Below, one piece after another: positions 31,589 through 41,104 of a stretch of 64,000 bases of DNA. This DNA is from JAVKFY01 sp040223615 (GTDB taxonomy: Bacteria; Pseudomonadota; Alphaproteobacteria; GCA-2731375): NCBI GenBank assembly GCA_040223615.1, contig JAVKFY010000022.1:1-64000 (forward strand), in the 5' to 3' direction. A model generated the notes under the pieces. That model saw nothing but the letters and a program-made list of their open reading frames with translations, did no database searches and was not told where the DNA came from. The position numbers and the translations under genes are program-made. Position 1 is the stretch's first letter; each line of letters opens with the position of its first letter.

Positions 31589-31909
31589 TCAGATCGCGTC
31601 CTCGATCCATTCGACGATCTTGCCCTTGGGCGCGGCGCCGACTTTCATCGAAGCGACCTGGCCGTCCTTGAACAGCATCAAGGTGGGGATGCCGCGCACG
31701 CCGTACTTGGCCGGCGTCGTCGGGTTGTCGTCGATGTTCAGCTTGGCGACGCGGACCTTCTCGCCGAGCTCCTTGGCGATCTCTTCCAGGGCCGGCGCGA
31801 TCTGCTTGCAGGGGCCGCACCATTCGGCCCAGAAGTCGACGACGACCGGGGATCCGGACTTCAATACGTCCTGCTCGAACGACGCGTCGGTTACGGCCGT
31901 GGTGGTCAT
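31589..31909 (-). CDS. trxA: Thioredoxin
   Basis: The 106-residue protein has the thioredoxin active site WCGPC at residues 30-34 in VVDFWAEWCGPCKQIAP. The conserved cis-proline loop GIPTLMLFKDG follows, so it is a standard cytosolic dithiol reductant of full length. It is transcribed leftward after addA with an 83-base gap; the addA-trxA adjacency is common in alphaproteobacteria. Confidence 0.96.
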   Translation of the reverse strand: MTTTAVTDASFEQDVLKSGSPVVVDFWAEWCGPCKQIAPALEEIAKELGEKVRVAKLNIDDNPTTPAKYGVRGIPTLMLFKDGQVASMKVGAAPKGKIVEWIEDAI

Positions 31910-31992
31910 CTGTCATTCCTCATCCAAGGGGGCGTCCGAGGGCGCCCGGTTGGGTTGCGTGGTATTGAGAGTAGGAACGCCCCCCGGGTCGG

Positions 31993-34900
31993 TCAAGGAC
32001 CGGCGGCGTCCAGCAAGTCGGCCGGCAACATCATCATTCTTGGCGTCTCGGTCCACAATAAAGCGCAAATTACCAGCTTGTCGCTGTAGATGCGGCGCAA
32101 TAACGCCCGGTAAAGCGCCATTTGCCGGACATAGATCGGCGGCACGTCCTCGACCCGCGCCGGCGGGGTCCGGTGGGTCTTGTAGTCGACCACCCAGATT
32201 TCGTCATCGCTAATGCACAGGCGGTCGACCTGGCCGTTGACCTCGACGTCACCGATGCGGCCGGTCAGCGGCGCCTCGGCGAGCGAATCGGGTCCGAATA
32301 ACGCGTTGAATCTTATGTCATTTACAAGCGCGAGCGCGGAATCTGCGAGCTCCTGGCGCACCGTCTCGTCGACGTCACCGGCCCATTTGGCGAGCAGCCG
32401 AACGGCCACCTCGCTGCGTCGGTCGGGCACCAAATCAGGCAGCAGTTCCAAGAGTTTGTGGATCAGGTTGCCGCGCCGGAAGCGCCAGCCGGCGGCGTCT
32501 TCCAGGGGCTGGCGCACCGGCGGCTCGGTCTCGCCGGCATGCGAGGGCCGCAGCGCCTGGCGGGTCGCGGCCGGCGGCGGCGCATCGATCCAGGCCGGCG
32601 GCGGCGCCGGGTCGACGCGCTCGTCCGTGGTGCCGGCTTTCACGGCCTTCGCCTGCCCGCAACTCAGGCGCCAGCCGGTGCGGTCATCGGGCAAGGCGAT
32701 CTCGTCGCCCTTCTCGCGCATCAGGTTGGCCAGCATGTCGTACCAGTTGCCGTCGCGCTCGCCTTTCTCGGCATCGCGGGTCTGCCAGCCGGCGATGTAG
32801 AGCCGGTCGCTGGGACGGGTCAGCGCGACGTAGAGCAGACGGCGGTGTTCCTCCGCGCGGCGTGCCTTGGCGGCGTCGGCGGCCTTGGCAGCGGCGTCGT
32901 TGGCCAGTTCGGCGCGTGGCAGCCACAGCAAAGCGTCGTCGCCCAGCCAGTGCAGCCGTGGCGGGTTCGGCCCATCGGGCGCGCGCGTGGTGTCGGGCAG
33001 GAACACGATCGGTGCCTGCAGGCCCTTGGCGCCGTGCACTGTCATGATGCGGATCTCGTCGCGGCGCTGCTCCTGGTCGCGCTTGGCCTCGGTGGGGGCA
33101 GCTTGCAGCCAGTGCATGAAGTGCTGCAGCGACGGCGTGTGCGCCTGCTCGAAGGCCAGCGCCAGCGACAGGAACTCGTCCAGCGGGTCGTCGGCGTCGG
33201 GGCCGAGCCGGCCAATCAGCATGCGCCGGCCGCCCTCGGCGTCGAGCAGGCGGGCGAAGAAGTCGAACGGCGGATGCCGGCCGGCCAGCTCGATCCAGCG
33301 CGCCAGGCGTTCGCGTGCCTCGCCGCCATGCGCGATGACCTCGGCCCACAGGGACCGCGTGCGGCCGTGTGCCAGGTCGAACAGCGCGTCGTCGTCGAGC
33401 CCGATCAGCGGGCCCTTCAGCACCTCGGCCAGGCTCAGGTCGTCGTCGACGTGCAGGATGAAGCGGGCCAGTGCCATCAGGTCGCGGATCGCGGTCTGCG
33501 CCGTCAGTACCATGCGGTCGGCACCGGCCACGGGAATGTTCCGGGTCTTCAGCGCGCGCAGCACCTCGGGCAGGAATGGCTGGCGGCGTTGCAACAGGAT
33601 CAGGATGTCGCCGGCGCGCACCGGCCGGCCGGCCGACTCCAGCATTTCGCCGCCGTCGAGCCAGCCCTTGATGGTGGCGGCCATGCGCTCGGCCAGCCTG
33701 GTCTGCGGCGGCTCGGCGCGCTGCTGCACCAGCGGCAGGGTCCAGGGCGGCTCGTCCTCGACCTCCGGCTTCTCCTCCAGCGGCCACAGTTCGACCAGAC
33801 CGGCGTCGCCGCGCCGGTGCAGCAGGTGGTGCAGCTCGGCCGGGCCGTCGTGCACGCCGGCGGCGATGGCGGGGTCGGCGAACAGGTCGTCGACCAGCCG
33901 CAGGATCGGCTCGGTGGAGCGGAACGACATGTCCAGCGGGATCGGCCGGAAGACCGCTTCCGCGCCCGCGACCAGCTCGCGGAAATGCTCGCGGTTCTGG
34001 GCGAAGGCGGCCGGGTCGGCGCGCTGGAACGAGTAGATCGACTGTTTCGGATCGCCGACGGCGAAGATGGTGCGGTGAGTCCCGCGCGCGCCCTCGCCGG
34101 CGAAGAATTCGTGGCTCAGCGCGCGCACCACCTGCCACTGGTCCGGGTTGGTGTCCTGCGCCTCGTCGATCAGCACGTGGTCGAGGCCGCCGTCGAGCTT
34201 GTACAGCACCCAGGCGGCGCTGCCGGGCCGCTCCAGCAGCGTGCGGGCGCGCAGGATCAGGTCGTCATAGTCGAGCCGCGCGGCGGCCAGCTTCTCTTCC
34301 TCGTAAAGTTCGACCAGTCGGGCCCCGAAGCGCAGCAGCGCGGCAGTGCCGGCGACCAGCGTGGCGCCCTTGATCGCTTGGTACAGCGCGAACAGCCGGT
34401 CGGCCTCGGCGCGCAGCGGGACCTCGTGCGCATCGTCGACTCCCTTGGTGCGCAGGGACTTGAGCGGCTGCGACTTTGCGGTCAGGAAGCATTTCGCGTA
34501 GGCGTCGAGGCCGGCGAGGCGCGCTGCCGCGTCGGGTATCTCCAGCCACGCCGCGATTGCGGCGCCGCGCGCCTTGTCGGTCTTGGCCCCGTCGAGCAGT
34601 GCGGCCGCCGCCGCGCGCAGGGTGTCGCGCTCGAAGACTTCCTCGGTGCAGCCGGCCGCGAGCAGGTCGGCAGGTGTCGCGTCGGGAACGTTCAGGTGAC
34701 GGCGCAGCGCCGCGGTCGCGGCGTCGACGTCGCCGCGCGCCAGCAGGCGCGCCAGTCGCCCGCGTTGCGTCACCAGGTCGGCCAGCAGTTCGCCGAAGCC
34801 GTTCTCGCCGACCAGCTCGGTCAGGGTGTCGAGCGTTCCGGCATCGGTCTCGGCCAGCGCCTTGGCGCGGGCCTCGGCCAGGCGCTCGGCGGCCAGGCGC

Positions 34901-35352
34901 TCGTCCATCACCTCGAAATGCGGCGGCAGCCTGGCCTCGATCGGAAACCGCCGCAGCAGCGCCTCGCAGAAGGCGTGGATGGTCTGCACCTTCAATCCGC
35001 CCGGCGTCTCCAGCGTGCGCGCGAACAGACGCCGCGCGGCGTCGAAACGGCCGGCCCAGTCGTCGTGGCCGGCGAGATCGACGAGCGTCTCGCGCAGCGT
35101 CGCCGCCGGCATCGTGGTCCACTCGCCGAGCTTCTCGTGGATGCGATTGGCCATCTCGGCGGCGGCCGCCTTGGTGAAGGTCAGGCACAGGAGCTTCGCC
35201 GGCGGCGTGCCTTCCAGCAGCAGGCGCAGCACCCGGTCGGTCAGCACGTGGGTCTTGCCGGTGCCGGCCGAGGCGCCGACCCAGACCGACGCGGTCGGAT
35301 CGGACGCGCTGCGCTGGCGCACGCGGATGTCGACGAAGCCCGCGGCCGTCAT
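31993..35352 (-). CDS. addA: Double-strand break repair helicase-nuclease AddA
   Basis: The 1119-residue protein is a UvrD-type helicase with a C-terminal PD-(D/E)XK nuclease. Walker A is GASAGTGKTHVLTDR (from residue 26). Helicase motifs include LTFTKAAAAEM, DYDDLILRA, LIDEAQDTNPDQW, FAVGDPKQSIYSFQRADP and TVHGAKGLQAPIVFLPD. The nuclease motif is WVVDYKTHRTPP (DYKT about 1056-1059). With AddB it resects broken ends up to a Chi-like site. Its ATG overlaps the addB stop, so the subunits are coupled. Confidence 0.96.
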   Translation of the reverse strand: MTAAGFVDIRVRQRSASDPTASVWVGASAGTGKTHVLTDRVLRLLLEGTPPAKLLCLTFTKAAAAEMANRIHEKLGEWTTMPAATLRETLVDLAGHDDWAGRFDAARRLFARTLETPGGLKVQTIHAFCEALLRRFPIEARLPPHFEVMDERLAAERLAEARAKALAETDAGTLDTLTELVGENGFGELLADLVTQRGRLARLLARGDVDAATAALRRHLNVPDATPADLLAAGCTEEVFERDTLRAAAAALLDGAKTDKARGAAIAAWLEIPDAAARLAGLDAYAKCFLTAKSQPLKSLRTKGVDDAHEVPLRAEADRLFALYQAIKGATLVAGTAALLRFGARLVELYEEEKLAAARLDYDDLILRARTLLERPGSAAWVLYKLDGGLDHVLIDEAQDTNPDQWQVVRALSHEFFAGEGARGTHRTIFAVGDPKQSIYSFQRADPAAFAQNREHFRELVAGAEAVFRPIPLDMSFRSTEPILRLVDDLFADPAIAAGVHDGPAELHHLLHRRGDAGLVELWPLEEKPEVEDEPPWTLPLVQQRAEPPQTRLAERMAATIKGWLDGGEMLESAGRPVRAGDILILLQRRQPFLPEVLRALKTRNIPVAGADRMVLTAQTAIRDLMALARFILHVDDDLSLAEVLKGPLIGLDDDALFDLAHGRTRSLWAEVIAHGGEARERLARWIELAGRHPPFDFFARLLDAEGGRRMLIGRLGPDADDPLDEFLSLALAFEQAHTPSLQHFMHWLQAAPTEAKRDQEQRRDEIRIMTVHGAKGLQAPIVFLPDTTRAPDGPNPPRLHWLGDDALLWLPRAELANDAAAKAADAAKARRAEEHRRLLYVALTRPSDRLYIAGWQTRDAEKGERDGNWYDMLANLMREKGDEIALPDDRTGWRLSCGQAKAVKAGTTDERVDPAPPPAWIDAPPPAATRQALRPSHAGETEPPVRQPLEDAAGWRFRRGNLIHKLLELLPDLVPDRRSEVAVRLLAKWAGDVDETVRQELADSALALVNDIRFNALFGPDSLAEAPLTGRIGDVEVNGQVDRLCISDDEIWVVDYKTHRTPPARVEDVPPIYVRQMALYRALLRRIYSDKLVICALLWTETPRMMMLPADLLDAAGP

Positions 35353-38231
35353 CTACTGCCTGCCGCCGACCATTCCGGCTCGCGCGCCAGCAGGTCGTAG
35401 TCGTTGTAGGTCGGCGCCGCGGCGGGGCGCGGGCTGGCGAGGTAGGGTGTTTCCAGCTTGGCGAATGCCTCGATCAGCGCGCGCAGGCCGTCCAGCGCCT
35501 CGTCGGCGAGTCGCCCAGCGTCCTGCACCGGGCGCAGGCGGTCGGCGCGCGGGCCGACCGGCCAGTTGACGGCGGTGACGTCGGTGCTTGCCGGCGCCGC
35601 AGCGAAGCCGCCGGCCCGGGCGATGGCGACTTCCAGCGGCAGTTGCGGCGACAGGCCGGCGGCGATGTCCTTGTTCGTCGGCACCGCGCCGGTCTTGTAG
35701 TCGACCAGTTCCAGGCCGTCGTCGATGGCGTCGATCCGGTCGGCCTTGGCGACGAGTTCGAAACCGGCGACGTCCATGCCGCCGGGCGCTTCGGTGGCCA
35801 GCGGCCGGAAGCCGACGCGGCGGTCGGCCTCGAACGCCAGGAACCGGCCCATCGCGCGCTCGTACCAGGGCCACCAGAAGGCGCGGAAGCCGGGCCGTTC
35901 CAGCAGATCGTCAAAGGCCTGCTCGCCAAGGCGTCGCAACTCGTCCAGTGCGTTGGCGGGCAGGGCATCGGGATAGGCCGCGACGAACCAGGCCAGCGCT
36001 TTGTGTACTGCCGTGCCGCGTTCGGCGGCGCCGGGGTCCTGGTCCAGCGGGGCGAGCGGGCGCAGCTTGAGGATCTCGCTGGCGAAGATGGCGTAGGGGT
36101 TGCGCAGCCAGATCTCGATGCGGGTGACCGACAACCGCGTCGGCCGCGCCGCGACCGGCGGGCGCGGTTCGGGCGGCGGCACCGGTTCGACCCTGTCGGG
36201 CCGCGACAGACGGAGGTGCCAGTCGAGCAGGTCGGCGGGAAGTTGCCGGTCCCAGGTCAGGCCGCTGGCGCGCAGCAGCTGGTCCATACGCAGCAGCCAG
36301 CGCGAGGCAACGGTCGGCGCGCCGTCGACCTTCTGCGCCCGGGTCAGCACCACGTTGGGCGCCGCGGCGAGCTGGGCGAAGTCGTGCGCCTGCTGGCCGA
36401 TGCGCCGCTCCGGCGTCGGCAGGCCGAGGTGGGCGCGCATCGGCCGGCTGAGCCACGGATCGTGGCGCCCCGTCGCTGGCCAGGTGTCCTCGTTCATGCC
36501 GCCGAGGATCAGCCGGTCGGCGTGCTGCAGCCGCGCCTCCAGCGGGCCCCAGATCGCCAGCGGGCCGCCGGCCCCGGCGCGCGGCCGGATCACCTCGTCA
36601 GCCATCAGCGTGGCGAACAGGCCGGCATAGTCGCGCCCCGGCTGCGGTGGCAGGGCCACGGCGGACTGGCGCAAGCTGGCGACGAACTCGGCGGCCTGCT
36701 CGCCGGCCTCGCCGTCCCACAACGTGACGCGGCCGCCGGCATCGCGGCTCAGCCATTCCGCCAGGCCCACGTGCGCGGCGATCAGCTCGGTCAGCAGGTG
36801 CCGGCCGCCCATCAAGTCGGCGAGCGGCTGCGCGGCCTCGCTCAGCTCGGCGACCAGCAAGGCGACGGCCGGATCAGTATGCTTCAGCGCGTCAAAGCCG
36901 GGCGCTGGGCGCGGCCCGCGCAGGCGGTCGTGTTCCAGCTTGCGGACCGCCGGGCCATAAGCCTCGGGCGCGCGGCCGGCTCGGACCAGCGGGTGGTTCA
37001 GCACCGCCAGCAGCGGTACCGGCGCCGCTTCGGCCCTGATCATCTCGGCGACCAGGCACAGCAGGGCGCCGGGCGCGGTCTGCCGCAATGGCCGGCCGGC
37101 GCTGTCGTCCACGGCGATATCCCAGCGCGCCAGCGCCGCCGTCACGCGTCGCGCCAGCGCCCGGTCCGGTGTCACCAGGGCGCAGCGTCCGACGCCCTCG
37201 GCCAGCGCCTGGCGCATCAGCAACGCGATGACGCCGGCCTCGGCCTGCGGATCGGGGCAATCGACGCGCTTCAGGCCGGCCAGCGCATCCGACGGCAGCG
37301 CGGGCAGATCGGCCCAGGTCTCGGTGGTCTCGGCCGGGCGCAACGCTTCGCGCAACAGCGTGGCGCGCGGCCCGGCATCCGGCACGGTCCCGGGCCACGC
37401 TTCGACATCGTCGCGGGCCAGGCCCAAGCGCTCCAGCAGCTGCTTGAGCCCGAATTGCGGATGTTCCGGGCCGAGCTGTGCCCAGCTCGCCTCGTCCAGG
37501 TCCTGGTCCAGGCCGGGCAGCACCACGGCGCCGTGCGGCAGGCTTGCGATGGTGGCGAGCAGGGCGGCGGTGGCCGGCTGGCTGCCGGTCGAACCGGCGG
37601 CGACCACCGGGTGGTCCGGCGGCGCCGTGGCCCAGCGTTCGGCCAGGTCGTGCAGCGCGGCGACCCGGCGCGCGGCGGGGTCGATCGCGCCTTCAATTTC
37701 AAGCAAGCCCTGCCATGGCGCCTCCAGCACCTGCAGGAAGTCGACGATGTCCTGCCAGTGGCGCGCCAGGTCGGCGGGGACCAGATCGGCCAGGGCCGAC
37801 AGCGGCACTTCCTCGGTGTGTAGCTGATCGAGCAGGCGGGCGAGTTCAGCGGCGAGCTGCGCGGCGGCGGCCGGGCCGACGTCGGCGTGCTTCTCCACCA
37901 GCTGGGTCAGCAACAGGCGGCGGCGCAGGCTGGGGATCGCCGGCGGCAGCGACTCCGCCAGGCCGGCCTCGGCGCCGCCGGCGGCCAGCTCCTGGTCCTC
38001 GTCGACGTCGCCCAGGGCGCCGAAGCGTGGCAGCAGCAGCGGCTTGCCGTCGCTGGCATTGAGGAAACCGTCGCGCATCGCCCGCGCCGCCCGCCGCGTC
38101 GGCAGCAGCAGCGTGAGGCGGGCCAGCGCCAGCGGGTCGTCGCCATGGGTCGCCAGCAGGCCGGCGGCGAGCGCGTCGACGAAGGCGGAGCCGGCCGGGA
38201 TCGTGTAGACCGCCGGGCGGCGCCGGGTCAT
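35349..38231 (-). CDS. addB: Double-strand break repair protein AddB (alphaproteobacterial type)
   Basis: The 960-residue partner of AddA has an inactive helicase-like body (LTLLLPTRRAARAMRDGFLN; ILGGMNEDTWPATGRHDPWL; SVTRIEIWLRNPYAIFASEI) and a C-terminal nuclease motif ELVDYKTGAVPT. No four-cysteine iron-sulphur set like that of Bacillus AddB is apparent, as expected for the alphaproteobacterial form. It overlaps both neighbours by four bases (murU upstream, addA downstream). Confidence 0.94.
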   Translation of the reverse strand: MTRRRPAVYTIPAGSAFVDALAAGLLATHGDDPLALARLTLLLPTRRAARAMRDGFLNASDGKPLLLPRFGALGDVDEDQELAAGGAEAGLAESLPPAIPSLRRRLLLTQLVEKHADVGPAAAAQLAAELARLLDQLHTEEVPLSALADLVPADLARHWQDIVDFLQVLEAPWQGLLEIEGAIDPAARRVAALHDLAERWATAPPDHPVVAAGSTGSQPATAALLATIASLPHGAVVLPGLDQDLDEASWAQLGPEHPQFGLKQLLERLGLARDDVEAWPGTVPDAGPRATLLREALRPAETTETWADLPALPSDALAGLKRVDCPDPQAEAGVIALLMRQALAEGVGRCALVTPDRALARRVTAALARWDIAVDDSAGRPLRQTAPGALLCLVAEMIRAEAAPVPLLAVLNHPLVRAGRAPEAYGPAVRKLEHDRLRGPRPAPGFDALKHTDPAVALLVAELSEAAQPLADLMGGRHLLTELIAAHVGLAEWLSRDAGGRVTLWDGEAGEQAAEFVASLRQSAVALPPQPGRDYAGLFATLMADEVIRPRAGAGGPLAIWGPLEARLQHADRLILGGMNEDTWPATGRHDPWLSRPMRAHLGLPTPERRIGQQAHDFAQLAAAPNVVLTRAQKVDGAPTVASRWLLRMDQLLRASGLTWDRQLPADLLDWHLRLSRPDRVEPVPPPEPRPPVAARPTRLSVTRIEIWLRNPYAIFASEILKLRPLAPLDQDPGAAERGTAVHKALAWFVAAYPDALPANALDELRRLGEQAFDDLLERPGFRAFWWPWYERAMGRFLAFEADRRVGFRPLATEAPGGMDVAGFELVAKADRIDAIDDGLELVDYKTGAVPTNKDIAAGLSPQLPLEVAIARAGGFAAAPASTDVTAVNWPVGPRADRLRPVQDAGRLADEALDGLRALIEAFAKLETPYLASPRPAAAPTYNDYDLLAREPEWSAAGSR

Positions 38232-38962
38232 GCCGCGTCCGTCAGCCCGTCCAGCGCCCGCGCGGTGGCGATCAGACCTTCCATGGTGTTCAGGTTCATC
38301 CAGTCGCCGTCCTGCCGGATGCCGTAGAGACGGCCGGCCTCGACCGCGCGGTCGTACAGCAGGTTCAACGAGAAGGCGCCGCTCGGGCAGTCCTCGAATA
38401 GCGCCGGTGACAGGATCTGCACGCCGGCGAACACGAAGGGCGCGACTTCGTTCTCCGGCCGCCGGATCAGCAGGCCGTCGGGTTCCATGTTGAAGTCGCC
38501 GACGCCGTCATAGCCGATCGCCATGATGGTCGGGTGCAGCATCAGCAGTGCGTCCATGCGATCGGCATCGAAATTGTCGATCATCGTCGCCAGGCTGTCG
38601 GGGCCGGCGTCGAACCACAGGGTGTCGCCGTTGATGACGAAGAACGGGTCGGGCCCGAGATGCGCCAGCGCGTTGGCGACGCCGCCGCCGGTCTCCAGCA
38701 GCTTGTCGGACTCGTCGGAGATCAGGATCGCCGGCTGCTCGCGGCCGACCAGGTGACCGCGCAGCATCGCCGCCTTGTGGTGCACGTTGACCACGACCTT
38801 GCGCACCCCGGCGCGGACCAGCTTGTCGAGGGCGTGGTCGATCACCGTGCGGCCGGCGAATTGCAGCAGGGGCTTGGGCAGGTGGTCGGTCATCGGCCGC
38901 AGACGGGCGCCGAGCCCGGCGGCCAGGATCATCGCGGAGGTCGGCTGAAATGCTTTCGCCAT
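38228..38962 (-). CDS. murU: MurU-like nucleotidyltransferase (N-acetylmuramate-1-phosphate uridylyltransferase)
   Basis: The 244-residue protein is a sugar-nucleotide transferase with the signature MILAAGLGARLRPMTDHLPK, PLLQF, then FVINGDTLWFDAGPD (metal-binding Asp) and a C-terminal DWMNLNTMEGL. In Pseudomonas, MurU makes UDP-MurNAc directly from recycled MurNAc-1-phosphate after AmgK. Here murU sits between addB (ATGA overlap) and, on the other side of an inserted gene, amgK. The linkage supports MurU over generic mannose-1-phosphate guanylyltransferase, though sequence alone does not separate them. Confidence 0.82.
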   Translation of the reverse strand: MAKAFQPTSAMILAAGLGARLRPMTDHLPKPLLQFAGRTVIDHALDKLVRAGVRKVVVNVHHKAAMLRGHLVGREQPAILISDESDKLLETGGGVANALAHLGPDPFFVINGDTLWFDAGPDSLATMIDNFDADRMDALLMLHPTIMAIGYDGVGDFNMEPDGLLIRRPENEVAPFVFAGVQILSPALFEDCPSGAFSLNLLYDRAVEAGRLYGIRQDGDWMNLNTMEGLIATARALDGLTDAA

Positions 38963-39042
38963 GGGGGGCCGGATGCGCTACGCCAAGGGCGGGGTAAGGA
39001 CGGGGCGGATTTTGCGAGAATGCTGCCGGGGCGACAAGGGCG

Positions 39043-40101
39043 ATGAGCGAAACCGGCTTTGACCGGGCGGCGGCGCTGGCCGACGTCGCGGCGGCGCGGG
39101 CCGGGTTGCGCGCATGGGCCGGCCGAATCGACGTCGAGGCCTGCTTGCGGCCGATCCCGCAGGGGCTGCTGAACGCGACCTTTGCCGTGGGCGATCCGCC
39201 GCGCTGCGCGCTGCAACTGGTGCACCCGCAATTCGGTGCGGCGGAGAATGCCCGGCTGGCGGCGATGGCGCCGGTGCTGGCCGAAGCGGGCGTGGCGATC
39301 CCGGCGCTGGTCGAAACCGACGAGGGGGCCCGCGGCGTGGCGCACGCCAGCGGGGCAGCCTGGCGGCTGACCACGTGGCTGGCGGGCGAAGGCTTCGAGC
39401 GGGTGCCGTCGCCAGCGCACGCGGCCAGCGCGGCTGCGCTGCTGGCCCGGTTCCACGATGTGCTGGCCGGGGCGGATTTCGCGGCCTGGCCGGCGAGCGC
39501 GTTTCATGACACCGACGGGCGGATGCAGGCGCTGTCCGATGCCGTGCCGGACGATACCGACGGCGAGGCGCGGCGGCTGGGCGAGGCAATCCTGGCGCGG
39601 TGGGAGGCGTTTCGCGTAACGGCCGAGGTCGCGCCGACGGCGGCGCGGCCGGGACACGGCGATCCGAAGATCTCCAACTTCCTGTTCCGGGGCGCCGATT
39701 GCGTCGGGCTCCTGGACCTGGATACGGCGGCGCGGTTCCCGCTGGAGGACGATCTGGGCGACGCGATGCGTTCTTGGTGCAATCCGGCCGGCGAGGACGA
39801 TCCCGACGGGCCGTTCGACGAGGCGGTGTTCGCCGCCGCCGTTGCCGGCTACCTCGGCCGGGCGCGGACGATCACCAGCGAGGAGCGCGGACGGATCGTG
39901 TTCGGCACGGTGCGGATCGCGCTGGAACTGGCCTCGCGCTTCTGCCTGGACGCGATCCGGCAGGACTACTTCGGCTGGAACCCCGCCGTGGCACCGACGC
40001 GGCGGGCGCACAACCTGATCCGGGCGCGGGGGCAACTGGCGCTGGCCGACCAGCTGATCGGACGGCGTGCGGCGCTAGAGCAGATCGTCGCGGCCTCGTA
40101 G
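39043..40101 (+). CDS. APH-family phosphotransferase (second kinase in the amgK-murU locus)
   Basis: This 352-residue protein has the aminoglycoside-phosphotransferase fold. The catalytic loop is GHGDPKISNFLF (HxDxxxxN form with GDPK), followed by the metal motif GLLDLDTAARF, with PIPQGLLNATFAV as the nucleotide loop. It resembles small-molecule kinases for sugars or homoserine; the substrate is not determined. It points against its neighbours: divergent from murU (80 bases) and convergent with amgK, splitting a normally contiguous recycling operon. Its TAG stop lies in the arm of a palindromic repeat. Confidence 0.8.
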   Translation: MSETGFDRAAALADVAAARAGLRAWAGRIDVEACLRPIPQGLLNATFAVGDPPRCALQLVHPQFGAAENARLAAMAPVLAEAGVAIPALVETDEGARGVAHASGAAWRLTTWLAGEGFERVPSPAHAASAAALLARFHDVLAGADFAAWPASAFHDTDGRMQALSDAVPDDTDGEARRLGEAILARWEAFRVTAEVAPTAARPGHGDPKISNFLFRGADCVGLLDLDTAARFPLEDDLGDAMRSWCNPAGEDDPDGPFDEAVFAAAVAGYLGRARTITSEERGRIVFGTVRIALELASRFCLDAIRQDYFGWNPAVAPTRRAHNLIRARGQLALADQLIGRRAALEQIVAAS

Positions 40102-40187
40102 CCCGGATGCAGCGCAGCGCAATCCGGGGAGCGATGGTGCCGCTCGCGATGACGTTCCCGCATTTCGCCGTGCTGCATGCGGGCTAC
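40098..40187. repeat. Long palindromic repeat at convergent gene ends
   Basis: GTAGCCCGGATGCAGC (40098-40113) pairs with GCTGCATGCGGGCTAC (40172-40187) with one mismatch, enclosing GCAATCCGGGGAGCG-type sequence. The TAG stops of both flanking convergent genes fall within these arms. A related element lies at 61845-61930. This matches a dispersed proteobacterial intergenic palindrome with core GCCCGGATGCAGCGCAGCGC. Confidence 0.7.
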
Positions 40188-41104
40188 AGCGTTGCGTTGG
40201 CCTCCAGCCAGTCGGCGACCGGCGATAGTGCCGGTTCGCTGGCCAGCCGACCCGCGAGGCGGGCGCGCAGGCGCGGCAGGTGTCGCAGGTAGTCGGGTTT
40301 CCCGTTCGCCGCCAGGCGCCTGAAGATCGCGACGATGCGAAGGTCGCGCTGCGCCGTCAGGACGTTGAGGGAACACCGGAATTCGGCTTCGTCCAACGCC
40401 GGGAAGGCGTCGTGGTAGCGCCGGATCGCGGCCTCGACGTCAACGGGGTCATAGTCGCGGCGGGCATCGAACAGCAGCGAGGCGAGGTCGTAGCTGACCG
40501 GACCGAGGCCGGCGTCCTGCACGTCGAGAATGCCGGTCGCATCGCCGGCGCGGATCAGGTTGCCGGCGAAAAAGTCGCGCAGCAGCAGGCTGTTCGGGAT
40601 CGCGAGCGACGGGGTCAAGGCTTGGCGCCAGGCCGCCTCGAAAGTCGCGCGGTCGGCCTCGGGCGCACAGACCTCGATGAACAGCCCGGCCTGCTCGATG
40701 AAGCGGTGGGCATTGAAAACCGGCAGGGTGTGGACTGCCGGTATCCGGAATCGCCGATGCAAGTCGATCAGCACGTCGACGGCGGCGGCGAGCAGCGGAC
40801 CAGCCGGCGCGCCGCGATCCAGCAACGCATCGAAGGTGTCGTCGCCCAGGTCCTGGACCAGCAACAGGCCCTCGGCCAGGTCGCAGCGGTAGACCGCCGG
40901 GGCCAGCAGGCCGATCGAGCGCAGTCGTACCGAGATGTCGAGAAACGCGGCGCTGGCGCCGCCGGGGTCGTCCATCAGCACGGCCCGCGCGCGGCCGTGC
41001 GCCAGGCGGTAGAAGCGACGCGTCGAGGCGTCGCCGGCCAGCGGCGTGACGACGGCGTCGCTCCATCCGGCGCCAGTCAGGAAATCGGCCGTCGCCTGCC
41101 TCAC
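40184..41104 (-). CDS. amgK: N-acetylmuramate / N-acetylglucosamine kinase AmgK-like
   Basis: The GTG at 41104 overlaps the tsaE stop by three bases and begins VRQATADFLTGAGWSDAVVT. The 306-residue protein has DASTRRFYRLAHG (nucleotide loop), LLLVQDLGDDTFDALL, the catalytic loop LLRDFFAGNLIRAG (RDF variant of the HxD motif) and the metal motif GILDVQDAGLGPVSYDLASL. That set is typical of AmgK, which phosphorylates recycled MurNAc/GlcNAc at C1. tsaE-amgK-murU is the usual order; here another kinase intervenes before murU. Confidence 0.85.
   Translation of the reverse strand: MRQATADFLTGAGWSDAVVTPLAGDASTRRFYRLAHGRARAVLMDDPGGASAAFLDISVRLRSIGLLAPAVYRCDLAEGLLLVQDLGDDTFDALLDRGAPAGPLLAAAVDVLIDLHRRFRIPAVHTLPVFNAHRFIEQAGLFIEVCAPEADRATFEAAWRQALTPSLAIPNSLLLRDFFAGNLIRAGDATGILDVQDAGLGPVSYDLASLLFDARRDYDPVDVEAAIRRYHDAFPALDEAEFRCSLNVLTAQRDLRIVAIFRRLAANGKPDYLRHLPRLRARLAGRLASEPALSPVADWLEANATL

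Noticed and set aside
32458..35400. 980-codon open frame antisense to addA, and similar ones opposite yejF, sdhA-B and trpB
   Set aside because: Same GC-driven effect; no recognisable motifs, no ribosome sites, and clear genes on the other strand.
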